Shown here piece by piece: positions 33,340 to 46,959 of a stretch of DNA of 64,000 bases. The stretch's first letter is position 1, and each line of letters starts with the position of its first letter. Source of the DNA: Manihot esculenta (taxonomy: Eukaryota; Streptophyta; Magnoliopsida; Malpighiales; Euphorbiaceae); the NCBI RefSeq assembly GCF_001659605.2, contig NC_035162.2:30012153-30076152 (forward strand). Reading direction: 5' to 3'. A program made the position numbers and the translations under genes. Under the pieces are notes generated by a model. That model saw only the letters and a list, made by a program, of their open reading frames with translations. It did not search any database and was not told the DNA's origin.

Positions 33340-33960
33340 GAATCCTTCTTTATTGCAGAAGTCTCGTGATGAAGAAAAGACTTTCATTGCATTGCTCAAG
33401 TGAATAAGCTACTTATATATAATACAGGTGGCTTAGTTAACTACTTAGTTAGGTGACCTGGCATACAACTAACAAATTGGTTAACTACAAGTACATTAGT
33501 TAATTACTCTAAGCTAACTATAAATACAATAAAATAGCTAGCTAACTACTAAATCTTGCTATCTTATACTTCCGCTTAAGTTAAATATAGAGATCAATAA
33601 TATTCAACTTGTTTAGTAAAAATCTGAATTGTAGGGTGAAGAGTTTTAGTAAATAGGTGTGCCACTTATTGCTTAGTATGCAAATATTGACGCTGAATTA
33701 CACTAAGTGAGACCTTTTCCCTTATGAAATGACTATCTATCTCTATGTGTTTATTCCTCTCATGTAAAACAAGATTTTTTTAAAAATATGAATAGTAGAC
33801 ATACTATTAGAAAATAAATCCATAGGTTTAGGATCTAGCACATTCAAATATGCCAATAATGCAATTAACCATAATATTTTTACTAGCGTAGCTGCTATAG
33901 ATATATACTCTGCCTCTACTGAGTTTCATGATACAATGTGTAATGACAAATGCTCCTCTG
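33340..33960 (-). pseudogene. Ty1/copia 3' end (RNase H tail and LTR piece), decayed
   Basis: On the minus strand, text from about 33920 to 33590 is the familiar copia RNase H tail: HIEIDSHFIREKV-like and 'LSVIQRQYLHTKQ-AHLFTK'-like codons with many stops. A purine-rich stretch (cttaagcggaagta) near 33570-33583 would be the polypurine tract, followed by LTR-like sequence towards 33340. It abuts the left edge of the Tekay-like LTR at about 33990. Confidence 0.65.
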
Positions 33961-33989
33961 GACTTTCTCTTATACATAACATATCCATA

Positions 33990-35360
33990 ATGTCAGGAGT
34001 ATAGAATGGGCAGTCATGATCTTTCATTTACATAGTGCCAAGGGCGTAGAATGGGCAGTCTTGGTATTTCCATATCAGTGATAAATATATCATAACATAC
34101 TCGAGAGCTAGTGGCTCATCCAACGTCCATCCACAACAACAATAATTTATGCAATGCATCATATTCGTGAACTCTAATACAAAACAACCTAATCATATAT
34201 ACATGACATTCATGTTGTATGAGCATGCTTAAAAAGTTTGATTTTTTTAAAATAATAGATCAGTTCAGTTCTACTCACCTCTGGCTGACGCACACCTAAC
34301 CTTGAAATAGTTATCTCACTTCAAGTCTCTACGGTCTTCAAAGTCCGATCCTATCCATACAGACTTAAATGATGAACCAAACATAACTTTTACAATAGTT
34401 AAAACAACCCCCTAAGAAATTCCTAATAACACACAAGAATACTCGTAGGAAATAAGCAGAAAAATGCTGGACAAGGGACTTTCGGCGGCAGGTTCGGCGA
34501 CCGAAGGTCAAAACCTTCGGGGGCAGGTTAGGCGGCCAAATGGCTGCCTCCACAGGCAGGTTTGACGGCCGAATCTTGCTTCCGCGGCCGAACCTGGTTC
34601 TCCAATAAGGCAAAACCCGATTCTGCCTTAAACATGCAGCCACCAAAACGCTTCCAAACACACATACAAGATTACCAAACTTACTCAAAACATAACTAGG
34701 GTCACTAATCATCAAAGAACCAAAGGAAAGAACACATGCATTCATAAAATAAGGAGGATCACCCATTCTCAAAATAAAAACTCCAACTCTAAAACTTAGA
34801 AAAAGGACGATCATGCATGCCACAACAACCCAGTAAGCACTTAATACACTTATTGAAAACCTTTAGAAAATAGAAGAAAAGGCAAGGACTGAACTTACAT
34901 ATTTGGAGACACAAGGGTGACAGCAAGCAAGATTTGGATAAGAGGGTAACCGATCTCCGAAGGGTCTTCAAAAGCTAACACTTGAAATTCAAACTCAAAT
35001 CTTCAAAATCGAAGTAAAAACTCATGAATTGTTTAAGGGATTTGAAGAAACTCCACAAAAACATCAAGGAGAGTGCATGGAATCACCTCTGCCCAAAATG
35101 GAGAAAGAGTTCTCACATTTTCGGGCTAAAGGCCTTTTGTAGGTGGCTGAAAAAGCCACCTTTCGGCCGCCGAACCTTAAAACTCCTCTAACTTCTTCTT
35201 TTTTTTGAAAACGAAAAAACACACCAAGAAAAGTTTCAAATTAAATTTATGAAAATCCTATTTTACCCTTCTAAAGATTCCTGCTTTGAAATCCCGGATT
35301 TCGACGGAGATTCCGTCGAAACGTTGGAATTCTGACACCGGATTTTAACCGGATATTATA
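33990..35360 (-). repeat. Truncated LTR of old Tekay-like element C
   Basis: Holds the diagnostic family parts in order: two 'cgtagaatgggcagtc' minisatellite units (about 34000-34065), the 'tactcacctctggctg' block (34273-34288), a diverged palindrome cluster (about 34480-34590), a single TTCGGCCGCCGAA (35162-35174) and the end CCGGATATTATA at 35360, a mutated form of GGGTATTACA. The left end is cut off by the copia remnant. It is more diverged than the E1 and E2 LTRs, so older. Confidence 0.8.
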
Positions 35361-37189
35361 TTCTTTACCCCTTAAGAACATTCGTCCTCGAATGTTCAAT
35401 AAAGCAAGCAAGCAAAATATACACATTAAGAAAACATATAAAACCATCTAACAACTTACTTTAAAAGAGATGGGGTACTGCTTAAGCATCAACTCTCGAG
35501 TCTCCTAGGTGCACTCTTTCATATTGTGGTGATTCTATAAAACTTTCACTATCGCGATTTTCTTGTTCATCAGCTTTCTGAACTGCGTGTCTACGATTAG
35601 TACTGGTTGCTCAACATAGGTGAGATCTCCTAGGATTTTCATATCAGGTTCACTAAGAACCTTGCCTCGATTTGACACGAATTTTCATAATGTAGAAACA
35701 TGAAAAACCATATGGATTTTCTCTATGGAAGTAGGTAAATCTAACTTGTAAGATACATTCCCAATCTTTTATAAGATTTCGAAGGGTCCGATGTACCTTG
35801 GAGCTAGTTTACTTTTCTTTCCAAAACGAAACACCCCCTTCATAGGAGACACCTTATGCAATACCATATCTCCTCCTGAAAAATAACTTGCGTTTTGCGG
35901 ATGTCTGCATAGCTCTTCTGCCTACTTACTACTATTCTGATTTTTTCTTTGATGATGGGCACTACTCTGCTGGTGATCTCTACTAATTCTAGCCCTGCTA
36001 AAGCTCTTTCTCCTACTTCTTCCCAGCAGATAGGTGACCTACACCTTCTTCCATATAAAGCTTCATAAGGAGCTATTTCAATGCCACTATGGTAATTGTT
36101 ATTGTAGGAAAACTCCAACAATGGCAGATGTTGCCGCCAAGAACCACTAAAATCTAGCATACACATCCTTAACATGTCCTCTATAGTTTGGATAGTCCTT
36201 TTTTACTGTCCATCAGTCTGTGGGTGGAAAGCAGTGCTACAGTCTAGCCTCATACCCATAGCATTTTGCAGACTTCGCCAAAACCTTAAGGTAAACTGGG
36301 GTCCCCTATCTAACACTATAGAAACTGGAGCCCCATGCAGCTTGATGATTTCTTCCACGTAGATCTACGCCAACTTGTCCACAGAGTAACCACTCCTGAT
36401 AGGAATAAAGTGAGTAGATTTGATCAATCTTTCCATTATTACCCATATAGAGTCATGTCTATTGGACGTTGCTGGTAACTCCACTACAAAATTCATTGCC
36501 ATATATTCCCATTTTCACTCTGAAATCGGTAGTGGGTTGAGCATTCTAACTGGCTTCTGATGTTCTAACTTTACCCTTTGACACACCTCACAAGCGGACA
36601 CAAACTAAGCCATTTTCCTCTTCATAGATGGCCACCAATACACTTTCTTCAGATCCTGATACATCTTGGTGGCTCCAGGGTGAACGTTGTACCTGGCATT
36701 ATCAGCCTCTCTCATAATGTCTCATTTCAAGTCTATGTCATCTGGTACACATATTTTGTTTCCGTAATGAAGAATCCCTCTGTTGTCAAACCTAAAATCA
36801 CCATTCTTATCTTTCTGAACAACTCTTGCTATTTTTACCAACTCAGAGTTCTTGTGTTGTTTTTGTGCCACTTGTTCCAGAAATACGGGTGTCACTTTCA
36901 TCTGTGCTACTAACGTACCTGTACCAGACAACTCTAGCTGCAAGCCTCGTTAACAAGCCTGTAAAACTCTTTCACAACTGGTCTTCTTTCCACTGAGATG
37001 TGTGATAAACTGCTAAGTGATTTCTAACTAAGAGCATCTGCCACCATATTTGCTTTACCCGGATGATACTAGATTTTGCAATCTTAATCACTAAGCAGTT
37101 TCACCTGTCTCCTCTGCCTCAAGTTTAACTCTCTCTAACTCAAGATGTATTGCAAACTCTTATGATATGTGAAGATTTCACATTTCACC
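35361..37189 (-). pseudogene. Element C pol, C-terminal half (integrase, RNase H end)
   Basis: Minus-strand, frame-broken gypsy text parallel to the E1 polyprotein. The integrase C-terminus and chromodomain-like end are near 35490-35640 (diverged), then [18 protein letters not shown] and EALYGRRCRSP-CWEEVGE (36175-35840). The integrase core (about 36180-36560) and an LELSGTGTLVAQMKVTPVF block (36943-36722) follow. Near 37140 it reaches RNase H text (the 'SLQYILS' region), where the solo LTR 37190-39376 interrupts. Many stops; non-functional. The text resumes at 39377. Confidence 0.85.
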
Positions 37190-39376
37190 TGTAATACCCG
37201 GCTAGACTCCGGTATCAGAATTCCTACCGTCCGGTGGAATCTCGGATGTCGGAAACCTCTAGAAGGGGTAAAATCATGTTTTCATAAAATGTTTTAATGT
37301 ATTTTATGGTTTTAAGTAAAAAGAAAATGAATTTTTGCATTAAAATAACTTTGGAGGAAGACCCAGATTCGGCCGCCGAACCTTAAGTTCGGCCGCCGAA
37401 CATGCATGCGCTTCGGGAGTGCTTTAGGCCCCCGAAGGCATAAGTGAGGGAAGTCCAAGTTCGGCCGCCGAACTTCACCTTCGGCCGCCGAACATGGCAT
37501 GCATGCGGAGGCACGTTAGGCCCCCGAAAGTGGCCTGGCCAGCCACTTATAAAAGGGTCCCCTTGTCCGAACGGGTGAGCTTTTCTCCCCATTTTCGGCC
37601 AAGGTGAGTTCTTCGCCGTCCCTCACCGATTTTGAGCTCTTTCCTTCAAATCTTTCATGTTTTCTTATGAGTTTTAACTTTGTTTTGAAGATTTTTGAGC
37701 AAAGAGCAAGCTTTGGAGCTTGGAGACCAAAGAGGTGAAATCTCTCCCATCTCCAAGTCTAGGTCGTCTCTCTCTCGATCTTCAAGAGGTTGAGCTCATT
37801 GTATGTTTTAAACAATTTTTAAGTTGATTCATGGGGTAGAAATGCATGTTTAGGATAGTTGAGCTTGGTTAGGTTTTATGTGCTCTTATGGACAATGTGT
37901 GCTATGTGTGTATGTTTGATGTATTGTAGTTGGGGTTTAGGATAGTTTGAGACCTCTAGGTGTTGATGTATGAATGTATGCATGTTTTGAGAGGATTGAA
38001 TGCATGATTGAATGGTTTGGGAGGCAAAATGTGCATGAGAGCCGAGTTTCTGCCACTTGGGAGAGACTCAGGTTCGGCAGCCGAAGGGACTTTCGGCCGC
38101 CGAACCTGTCTGTGAGGCAAGCCTTTCGGTGCCGAAGCCTGCCCCTGAAAATGGACTTTCGTCTCTGGAGGGCACTTTCGGCCGCCGAACCTGCATGGCT
38201 TTCGGCTCTGGAGGGACTTTCGGCCGCCGAACCTGCCGCCGAAAGTGCCCTGTTCAGCCTTCCTTTGCATGATTTGTATGATTGTTTTGAGGTATTTTAG
38301 GGGGTTTTTGGGGAGTATTTTCAGAGTCATGTTCATGTATGTTTGGTCCCTCATTTGAGTCCACCTGTGTAGGTTCGGACCCGAGGAACCGAGGACCCCA
38401 GCAGTGACAGCTGCTTCAGAGTCTTTTGAGTTTCAGCCAGAGGTGAGTGGAATACAACTCTTTTATTTTAAAGTAAATGAAATTTTATGCACGCTCATGC
38501 ATCATAAATGCCATGTTGTATACTAGGTTGTTTGCATTAGAATTCACGAATATGTTGCATTGCATTATTTGATGTTGATGTGGATGGGTGTTGGATGATC
38601 CATTAGCCCTCGTATGATATGATATGATAATGATACGGTATGGAAGACCAGTGAGGCCCATTCTACGCCCCTGGCACAGTTGGACTATTATGTTATGATA
38701 TGATAAGAGAAAGACAGTGAGGCCCATTCTACGCCCCTGGCACAGTTGGTCCATGTAGAGGGCTTTTGGTGACAAGTCCATCCTTGATGTGATTTACTTG
38801 TGATGTGATGCATTCCATTATAGCATATGTTTTAAATGTTTTTATTATTATGCTCACTGGGCTCTAGTAGCTCATCCCACTCCCTTTACCCCCAGGTTTG
38901 CAGGTACAGGGTAGACCAGGAGGTCAGCAAGAGTAAAGATGAGTTATGTAATAGTTTAGACGTGGACATGATAAATTGTAATGTAAAAGTATTGTGTAGT
39001 TATATGATGTAAAGATGTTATTGAGGTTTAGAATTTGTGCTTGACCCTAGTATGTTATTAATCCCCTTTGTACACATGATCTTTATGTTATGATGTCTTA
39101 TGATGTTTTGATAGACCAAGCTTAAAGTATGTTATGATACCCCATTGGAGCATTTGATGAGGGCTCCAGTGTGTGGTTTATGCTTATGTTGATGTGCATG
39201 CATAGGTTAAGCTTGGTAACAGGAAAGGAAAAAGTTCACATTGTTTATGATATGTATGATCATGTATGGGATTAAACCGGTTTTCAAGTTTTATGTCAGG
39301 CTTGCTACGGGTCCCGGCGGCCTTATGCCAATCTGGATCCTAGCGCCGGTAGCGGTCCGGTTACCGGGTCGTTACA
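37190..39376 (+). mobile_element. Solo LTR, Tekay/Del-like (E2 type), inside element C
   Basis: Starts TGTAATACCCGGC and ends GGTCGTTACA, 2187 bp, with a perfect 5-bp target duplication TCACC at 37185-37189 and 39377-39381. It lies in plus orientation, opposite to its host element. The palindrome clusters are at about 37368-37530 and 38070-38245. Two minisatellite units 'cagtgaggcccattctacg' lie at about 38650 and 38715. A TATA box, TATAAAAG, is at 37548-37555, about 360 bp from the LTR start. Confidence 0.95.
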
Positions 39377-39811
39377 TCACCCTATACAGGTAATGCCTCC
39401 ACATCTTGAGTGCAAATATCACATCTGCCATCTCTAGATTGTGTGTAGGATAATTTAACTCGTGCTTCTTCAACTGTCTAGAAGCATAAGTAATTACCCT
39501 CTCATTCTGCATCAACATATAACCTAGTCCCACTCAGGATGCATTACAAAATACTGTGAAATCCTCATTACTTATAGGCAGAGCTAACACTGGTGCTGAT
39601 GTCAATCTTCTTTTTAACTCTTGGAAACTTTTCTCACACTGATCTGACCAGACAAACTTCTGATTCTTTTGGGTCAACCTGGTCATAGGAGCAACTATTT
39701 TGAAAAAATCCTGAACGAATCTCCTATAGCAACCGGCTAAACCCAAAAATCTTTTGATCTCTATTACTGTAGCGGGTCTGGACCAGTTAGCTACAGCTTC
39801 CACTTTCTTAG
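39377..39811 (-). pseudogene. Element C pol, RNase H to RT end
   Basis: Continues element C beyond the solo LTR. The well-preserved stretch 39803-39534 reads [32 protein letters not shown] and [16 protein letters not shown]. The RNase H catalytic CDAS is changed to CNAS, removing the first active-site aspartate. At 39811 the frame is cut by insertion of E1 and resumes at 49353 with the preceding EVDPKK codons. Confidence 0.9.
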
Positions 39812-41943
39812 TGTAACGACCCCAAAATGGACCGTCACCGGCGCTAGGATTCAGGTCGGCTTAAGGCCGCCAGAACCCGTAGCAAGCCTGCTATACTCTC
39901 TGTGTACCTGTAAACCTCATACATGATCATACATTTTCTGTGAAAATAAAACTCTTTTCTGAACCAAGGCTTAACCTGTGCATGCACTATCTCTGTACTC
40001 TGTACTCATGTACTCTGTACTCTGTATCCCTGACTAGAGCTTGCTCTAGATGGGTTCACTCATACCTGTTAAGCCTGGTTTTCACATACAGGAAAACATA
40101 TATACATATACAGATCATGTACAACACATACATCACTAGGTCAAGCAACAACTATTACATCTCTTTAAATATTACATGTCCACTCTAAGCTATTACAGAT
40201 CTCTTTACTCTTCCTGTACTCTGCTGAACTGTCCCTGTACACTGTACACTGAATACTGAATACTGAATACTGAACCTGCAAAACTGGGGTTAAGGGAGTG
40301 GGATGAGCTCTATAGCCCAGTGAGTAGAACAGTAAAACATCTCAGTAAAATATGATCTCATGGAATGCACCATATCACAGACAAGCCACATCAAGAGTAA
40401 ACATGTCACCACATAGTCCCAGTAACTCTGTGCCAGGGCGTAGAATCGAGCACCTGGTCTTCCTGTCATATATGTATATGTGTATATAACACCTGTGAAC
40501 TTACCATTGCCAGGGCGTAGTCAAAGGCTCCTGGACTTTGCTATATACCTGCCAGGGCGTAGTCAAAGGCTCCTGGTCTTCCTGTCTGTGACTATTGGAT
40601 CATTCAGCATTTACTCACATCATCAAATAACAATGCAATGCAACATATTCGTGGATACTAATGCAATCACCCTATGGTATCATCATGATGCATGCGAGAT
40701 GCTAAAAACATGTCATTTGGTCAATTTAAAAGCATTAAGTGTAGTTCCACTCACCTCTGGCTATCTGGACTGACTGACTCTGCAGGTTCTGAAACTCTGG
40801 AGCAGTACTCACTGCTGCTCTCTCTGGTTCCTCTGGTATGTACCTATACAGATAGACTCAAATGAGGGACCAAACTATCTTATTAATACCTCTATTAAAC
40901 TCCCCAAGAATCCCCTGAAACTCACTTAACTAATCATGCAAAGCATGCAAAAGAAAAGCTGGACAGAACACTTTCGGCGGCAGGTTCGGCGGCCGAATGT
41001 CCTCTCCAGAGACGAAACTCAAGCACCTTCGGCGGCACCTTCGGCGGCCGAATCCCCCAAACAGAGCCGAACATGCAAAACACTCGGGGGCAAACTGTGG
41101 CAGTCTAAGCCACCATGTAAGAGGTTCGGCGGCCGAATGAACTTTCGGCTGCCGAACCTGAGTTCATCCAGAACTCAGTTTCAACGGCAAACCACCTCCT
41201 TCTTTCCTTCAACTTCTCAACAGGCATATACTCATGTATATGATCACAGGGGTCCAAGACTAACTAATAACCCCAAACAACAAAACAAACATAACAGATA
41301 CACATGTAGACATGCATAACTCATCAAAACTATCATTAAGAACCTAAACATGCATCTCCTTCCACAAATCCCCCTAAAACCTTCAGACACATATACACAT
41401 GTTCAAGAGCATCACTTACCTCCTATAACAAGAAGCTGAACACTCTGAACAAGGGAAAACGGATCACCTCCTCTCACACTCTCAAACTCTCTCAAACTCA
41501 CTTTTTGCTTCACAACCGTTCAAAACTTGGTGAATGAGCAAACTCCTGCATGAGCTGCTCAAAACACTTGCAGATGAGTCATAGAAGACGTGGCTAATTC
41601 ATGGCAAGAATCTGAGGCCAACATCTGTCAAAAGCCATGACTCAGCTGGCTGGCCAACTCATCGTCGGCTGCCCAATCACATGCAAGACCATGCAACGTT
41701 CGGGGGCCGAACTTACCTTTGGCAGCCGAACACTTTCGGCGGCCGAACTTACCTTCGGCGGCCGAACTTGGCTCAACTGCCTTAGGTCATTTCAACTCAA
41801 AACTCACTTCAAGTATTCTACCACATCAACACAAATCACACTACTTGGGTAAAACATAACTCCTACCCTTAGATAGAGTCCCAACACCCCGAATTCCACC
41901 AGACAATAGGAATTCCGATGCCGGATTCTAGCCGGGTATTACA
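39812..41943 (-). repeat. E1 left LTR (3' LTR)
   Basis: 2132 bp, TGTAACGACC to GGGTATTACA. It carries minisatellite units at about 40430-40580 (two 'agtcaaaggctcctgg' units plus one 'agaatcgagcacctgg'), 'gaatactgaatactgaatac' and 'tgtactctgtactc' micro-repeats, and palindrome clusters at about 40974-41160 and 41698-41770. Confidence 0.96.
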
Positions 41944-41956
41944 TTCTCCCCTCCTT
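41944..41956 (-). other. E1 polypurine tract
   Basis: Minus-strand AAGGAGGGGAGAA directly abuts the 3' LTR start (TGTAATACCC). This is the standard primer site for plus-strand DNA synthesis. Confidence 0.9.
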
Positions 41957-42021
41957 AAGAACATTCGTCCTCGGATGTTCCTAAAACAAATAACAATCAC
42001 AACAAAAGGAGGAAACGAACC

Positions 42022-45000
42022 TCAAAACAAATATGGATACTGCTGGAGCATAGACTCCCGCGTCTCCCACGTGCACTCTTCTAGATTATGGTGGTTCCAT
42101 AACACTTTCACCATCGGAATCTCCTTGTTCCTTAGCTGTCTGATCTGCGTGTCCAGAATCCGCACTGGCTGCTCTATATAGGTGAGATCTGTATGAATCT
42201 CCACCTCAGGCTCACTCAGAACCTGATTCGGATCTGACACAAACTGTCGTAGCATAGAAACATGAAATACTGGGTGAATTCTTTCCATAGAAGCAGGTAA
42301 ATCCAGCTTATACGACACATTTCCGATCCTCTGCAACACCTCAAAGGGTCCAATGTATCGTGGAGCTAATTTACCTTTCTTCCCAAAACGAACCACTCCT
42401 TTCATTGGAGACACTTTCAGCAATACCCAATTACCCTCTTGAAACTCTAACTGCTTTCTGCGCACATCTGCATAACTTTTCTGTCTACTCTGAGCTGTTC
42501 TGATTCTCTCTCTGATCATGGGCACCATTCTACTGGTAATGTCTACTAACTCCGGCCCTGCAAGAGCCTTCTCTCCTACCTCTTCCCAGCAAACAGGTGA
42601 TCTGCACTTCCTCCCATATAATGCTTCATAAGGAGCCATCCTAATGCTAGCATGATGACTGTTATTGTAGGCAAACTCCACCAAAGGTAGATGCTGCCGC
42701 CAAGAACCGCCAAAGTCTAACACACATAGTCGAAGCATATCCTCTATGGTCTGGATGGTCCTTTCTGACTGTCCATCAGTCTGTGGGTGGAAAGCAGTAC
42801 TAAAATCTAATCTCGTGCCCATCGCACTTTGCAGACTCCGCCAAAAGCGAGAGGTAAACTGAGGTCCTCTGTCTGAAACTATAGACACTGGAACTCCATG
42901 TAATCTCACTATCTCATCCAGATAGACCTGTGCCAACTTATCCACAGAATAGTTACTCCGTACTGGAAGAAAATGAGCAGATTTCGTGAGTCTGTCCACA
43001 ATCACCCATATCGAGTCTATCCTGTTGGACACTACTGGTAAACCCACTACAAAATCCATGGCTATGTTCTCCCATTTCCACTCTGGAATCGGTAATGGGT
43101 TAAGCATTCCTGCTGGTTTCTGATGCTCTAATTTCACCCTCTGACAAACCTCACAGGCTGTCACGAACTGCGCCACTTCTTTCTTCATGGCTGGCCACCA
43201 ATAGACCCTTTTCAGATCCTGATACATCTTGGTGGCTCCTGGGTGAACACTATACCTCGCATTATGAGCTTCCCTCATAATGTCTTCCTTCACACTGCCC
43301 CTATCTGGTACACAAAGTCGACTTCCATAGCGAAGGATCCCTTTGCTGTCAAATCTAAACTCTGCACTATTGCCTGACTGAACAGTCCGGGCAATTTTCA
43401 TCAACTCAGGGTCCTCATGCTGTCTCTGAGCTATCTGCTCCAGAAACACAGGTGTCACTCTCATCTGTGCTATCAACGCACCTGTACCAGACAACTCTAG
43501 CTGTAATCCCTCGTCAAAGAGCTTATACAGCTCCATCACAACTGGTCTCCGCTCTGCTGCTATATGGGATAAACTGCCTAGTGACTTCCGGCTTAGGGCG
43601 TCTGCAACAACATTCGCCTTACCCGGATGATACTGGATTTTACAATCATAATCACTGAGCAATTCGACCCACCTTCTCTGCCGCAAATTCAGCTCTCTCT
43701 GACTTAAGATGTACTGTAAACTCTTGTGATCGGTGAAGATCTCGCATTTAACCCCGTAGAGGTAATGCCGCCACATCTTAAGTGCAAAGATAACTGCTGC
43801 CATCTCTAGGTCATGGGTAGGGTAATTCAACTCGTGCTTCTTTAACTGTCTAGAAGCATAAGCTATTACTCTATCACTCTGCATCAATACACAACCCAAT
43901 CCCACTCGAGATGCATCACAGAACACTGTGAAGTCCTCATTACTCACAGGCAGAGCTAACACTGGTGCTGTGGTCAATCTCCTCTTGAGCTCTTCAAAGC
44001 TCTCTTCACACTGGTCTGACCAGATAAACTTCTGGTTCTTCTGAGTCAATTTGGTCATAGGAGTTGCTATCTTTGAGAAGTTCTGAACGAACCTCCTATA
44101 GTAACCTGCCAGTCCCAGAAAGCTTTTAATCTCAGTCACTGTCGTGGGTCTGGGCCAGTTAGCTACAGCCTCTATCTTCTTGGGATCTACCTCAATACCC
44201 TCTGCTGATACCACATGTCCCAAGAAGGCAATGCTCCGTAACCAAAACTCACACTTCGAGAACTTGGCATATAAACCATGCTCTCTCAGTGTCTGCAAAA
44301 CAATCCTCAGATGCTGGGCATGCTCCTCTGCATCTCTGGAATACACTAAGATATCATCGATAAACACAATGACAAAGTGATCCAGAAACTCACTGAATAC
44401 CCTGTTCATGAGATCCATAAATGCTGCAGGGGCGTTAGTCAACCCGAACGGCATCACTAAGAACTCATAATGCCCATATCTGGTCCGGAAAGCTGTCTTA
44501 GGCACATCTGCCTCTCTGACTCTCAACTGATGATACCCAGATCTCAGATCTATTTTCGAGAAACAACCTGCTCCAGCTAGCTGGTCAAATAGATCATCAA
44601 TCCGTGGTAAGGGATACCTATTCTTGATAGTGACCTTGTTCAACTGTCTGTAGTCGATACAAAGTCTGAGGGATCCATCCTTCTTTCTAACAAAGAGCAC
44701 TGGAGCACCCCAAGGTAAGGTACTAGGGCGGATGAAACCCTTCTCTACCAAGTCCTGCAACTGTTCTTTCAACTCTGTTAATTCAGCTGGCGCCATCCTG
44801 TAGGGAGGAATAGAGATAGGTCTAGTAAGTGGCAGTAATTCAATTTCAAACCCTATCTCCCTATCAGGTGGTAGTCCTGGCAAATCGTCTGGGAACACAT
44901 CGAGAAACTCTCGGACTACTGGTACTGTGGCTGGTTCCCTCACCTGACTGTCTAGCTCTCTCACATGAGCTAGAAACCCCTGACAACCCCTCCTAAGCAA

Positions 45001-46959
45001 ACGACGAGCCTGAAGGGCTGAAATCATACCTCTGGGTGTACCTCTCCTGTCTCCTCTGAAGACACACTCTGACCCATCCTGGTCTCTGAGACTCACTAGC
45101 TTCTCTCGACAGTCCAACGTAGCACTATATGTAGATAACCAATCCATCCCCAGAATGACATCAAAATCTGTCAAGTCTAGAACCACAAGGTCAGCTGGAA
45201 GGCATCTACCCTCTATAAACACTGGACTGAAACGACAGACTGGCACTGCCACTGATGGGTCACATCTAGGTCCACTGACCCAGAGAGGATACTCTAACTC
45301 AGAACTGATCAAACCCAATCTCTCTATGGCTCTCGAAGCAATAAAGGAATGAGAAGCACCGGGGTCCATCAAAGCATACACATCTGAACACCCAATGATG
45401 AGATTACCTGACACCACTGTGTTCGACGTGTTAGCCTCCTCCTGTGTCACTGTGAAAATCCGTGCTGGGGCTACCGGATTTCCACCTCGGGAACCTGCTG
45501 CTGAAGTAGAGGCTACCCCTCTCCCTCTACCTCTGCCACTAGTCTGAGGCATGACTGGAGCTGCTGGCCGTACAACTGGCTGTACCACACTGCCTGAACT
45601 CATCTGCTGGGATGGTACAAAAGTCATCTGCGGACAATCCCGAGCAATATGCCCTTCCTGTCCACATCGAAAACAAGCTGTAGATCCCAACCGACAAACT
45701 CCTCCATGTGGTTTTCCGCATCGTCTGCAGACTGGAGCTGTGCCAGAGCTTGAGCCACTACCTATTCCCAGACCTGACTTGACTTTACTCCAGAACCCTT
45801 TCCTTGTTCCTCTCGCTCTATCCCATCTTTTACCGCTTGGAGTGGGGGCTTTAGAACCCGAAGCCTGTGCCTTTGACTGTTTCTGAATATTGGCACTAGC
45901 TTCCATTTTCCTGGCTGCATCTACGATGGTATGAAAACTCTCCTTTTCTGCTGGAAGAATCAAGGAAGCATACCTAGGATGCAGTCTCATAGTATATCTC
46001 CTTGCTTTCTTCTGATCAGTATCATAGGCTTGACCCACATACTGAAGCAGATCCAGGAACTTATCTGTGAATTCATCAACACTCATCTCATCTGTCTGTC
46101 GCAACTGTTCAAATTCAATTACTTTCATCTCCCTCGAACTGTCAGGAAAAGCCCACCCTGCAAACTCATTGGCGAACTCTCCCCATGACATGCTGTCCAT
46201 TCTAGGCTCCACATAATTCTTAAACCATTCTCTGGCTTTCCTGCATTTTATTGTAAAACCTGCCATCTCAATGGCTCTCCTATCATCTGCTCCCAATTCA
46301 CTAGTTATCATCCTAACTGCTCTGAGGTAATCAAATGGATCATCTCCCGTGTTGTATTTAGGAGCATCCAATTTCAAGTACTCCGTCATTTGGACTCTAC
46401 CTCCAGATGAGCTAGGTTCATGTCTGTCAACAACAGGGGCTACTGGTTCTGGTGGTAGTACTGGTTCATTTGGTTCATTTGGCTCTAGGTGTACTGCACT
46501 TGGATGTATAGGGGAAGAGGGATACATAGGATATGGTGGATATGATGGGTAATAGTGAGGATATGGCATATATGGCATGTATGTAGGATATGGGTCAACT
46601 CGAGAGTACTCCGACATCCCCTCCATCGGATACTCTGGCTCCTGAAACAAGGATGGATAGCCAAAACCTGAGGCCTGAGCACCTCCCTGCGACTCTCCCA
46701 TACCTTCCTCAAAACTGCCTATACCCATACTGTCATCTCTAGACTGATCCATCTCCATAGCTTCCCTCCTTTCCTCTGATCTTCCTCCCCTAACTGTTCC
46801 TCTTCTGCTCTCGTCGACAGACCTTCTAGGGTCTATTGACGTACCTTCCCTGCTAGATCTCTGAGACCTTGCCCTAGGTAATGCAGGAGGACGAGCAGCT
46901 GGTCTCTCATTCTCTGGTGGGACTCCAGTCAATCGAGCTGATCGACGAGTTCCTCGCAT
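42022..46959 (-). CDS. E1 gag-pol polyprotein with chromodomain, intact
   Basis: One open frame without a stop. The open frame extends to 47040 (1672 aa), but I place the start at ATG 46959, because the related element E2 begins with the same [13 protein letters not shown]. In the 1672-aa numbering: a proline/tyrosine-rich N-terminus (about 130-180); gag core (215-385); degenerate knuckle C438-C441-H445-C449; CCHC knuckle 456-469; protease D559-P-G; RT about 740-920 with LCIDYRQLN (793) and FIDD (D895, D896); RNase H with D1042, E1079, D1104, D1147; integrase H1259, H1266, C1296, C1299, and catalytic D1329, D1390, E1426 (35 residues between the last two); GPF motif at 1564; and a chromodomain-like tail (about 1626-1672, ending QQYPYLF) typical of Tekay/Del. 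It makes the structural and enzymatic proteins of the element. All catalytic residues are present. The DPG protease triplet replaces the usual D-S/T-G. Confidence 0.96.
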   Translation of the reverse strand: MRGTRRSARLTGVPPENERPAARPPALPRARSQRSSREGTSIDPRRSVDESRRGTVRGGRSEERREAMEMDQSRDDSMGIGSFEEGMGESQGGAQASGFGYPSLFQEPEYPMEGMSEYSRVDPYPTYMPYMPYPHYYPSYPPYPMYPSSPIHPSAVHLEPNEPNEPVLPPEPVAPVVDRHEPSSSGGRVQMTEYLKLDAPKYNTGDDPFDYLRAVRMITSELGADDRRAIEMAGFTIKCRKAREWFKNYVEPRMDSMSWGEFANEFAGWAFPDSSREMKVIEFEQLRQTDEMSVDEFTDKFLDLLQYVGQAYDTDQKKARRYTMRLHPRYASLILPAEKESFHTIVDAARKMEASANIQKQSKAQASGSKAPTPSGKRWDRARGTRKGFWSKVKSGLGIGSGSSSGTAPVCRRCGKPHGGVCRLGSTACFRCGQEGHIARDCPQMTFVPSQQMSSGSVVQPVVRPAAPVMPQTSGRGRGRGVASTSAAGSRGGNPVAPARIFTVTQEEANTSNTVVSGNLIIGCSDVYALMDPGASHSFIASRAIERLGLISSELEYPLWVSGPRCDPSVAVPVCRFSPVFIEGRCLPADLVVLDLTDFDVILGMDWLSTYSATLDCREKLVSLRDQDGSECVFRGDRRGTPRGMISALQARRLLRRGCQGFLAHVRELDSQVREPATVPVVREFLDVFPDDLPGLPPDREIGFEIELLPLTRPISIPPYRMAPAELTELKEQLQDLVEKGFIRPSTLPWGAPVLFVRKKDGSLRLCIDYRQLNKVTIKNRYPLPRIDDLFDQLAGAGCFSKIDLRSGYHQLRVREADVPKTAFRTRYGHYEFLVMPFGLTNAPAAFMDLMNRVFSEFLDHFVIVFIDDILVYSRDAEEHAQHLRIVLQTLREHGLYAKFSKCEFWLRSIAFLGHVVSAEGIEVDPKKIEAVANWPRPTTVTEIKSFLGLAGYYRRFVQNFSKIATPMTKLTQKNQKFIWSDQCEESFEELKRRLTTAPVLALPVSNEDFTVFCDASRVGLGCVLMQSDRVIAYASRQLKKHELNYPTHDLEMAAVIFALKMWRHYLYGVKCEIFTDHKSLQYILSQRELNLRQRRWVELLSDYDCKIQYHPGKANVVADALSRKSLGSLSHIAAERRPVVMELYKLFDEGLQLELSGTGALIAQMRVTPVFLEQIAQRQHEDPELMKIARTVQSGNSAEFRFDSKGILRYGSRLCVPDRGSVKEDIMREAHNARYSVHPGATKMYQDLKRVYWWPAMKKEVAQFVTACEVCQRVKLEHQKPAGMLNPLPIPEWKWENIAMDFVVGLPVVSNRIDSIWVIVDRLTKSAHFLPVRSNYSVDKLAQVYLDEIVRLHGVPVSIVSDRGPQFTSRFWRSLQSAMGTRLDFSTAFHPQTDGQSERTIQTIEDMLRLCVLDFGGSWRQHLPLVEFAYNNSHHASIRMAPYEALYGRKCRSPVCWEEVGEKALAGPELVDITSRMVPMIRERIRTAQSRQKSYADVRRKQLEFQEGNWVLLKVSPMKGVVRFGKKGKLAPRYIGPFEVLQRIGNVSYKLDLPASMERIHPVFHVSMLRQFVSDPNQVLSEPEVEIHTDLTYIEQPVRILDTQIRQLRNKEIPMVKVLWNHHNLEECTWETRESMLQQYPYLF

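Larger units (their letters stand above)
30481..33340. other. AT-rich spacer between RPT2 and the copia tail
   Basis: Non-coding and very AT-rich except for a GC-richer island near 32860-33115. It contains a second copy (about 30590-31010) of the dispersed repeat seen at 14936-15370, and a perfect 23-bp inverted repeat near 31267-31340. No gene is recognised. Confidence 0.55.

Noticed and set aside
40936..41319. 127-codon open frame in the left E1 LTR, repeated at 48345-48728
   Set aside because: It occurs in both LTRs because LTRs are duplicates. Its peptide is largely the translation of the palindromes (RFGGR, PSAAE-type strings) and has no recognisable domain. The related frames in all other Tekay-like LTRs were rejected for the same reason.
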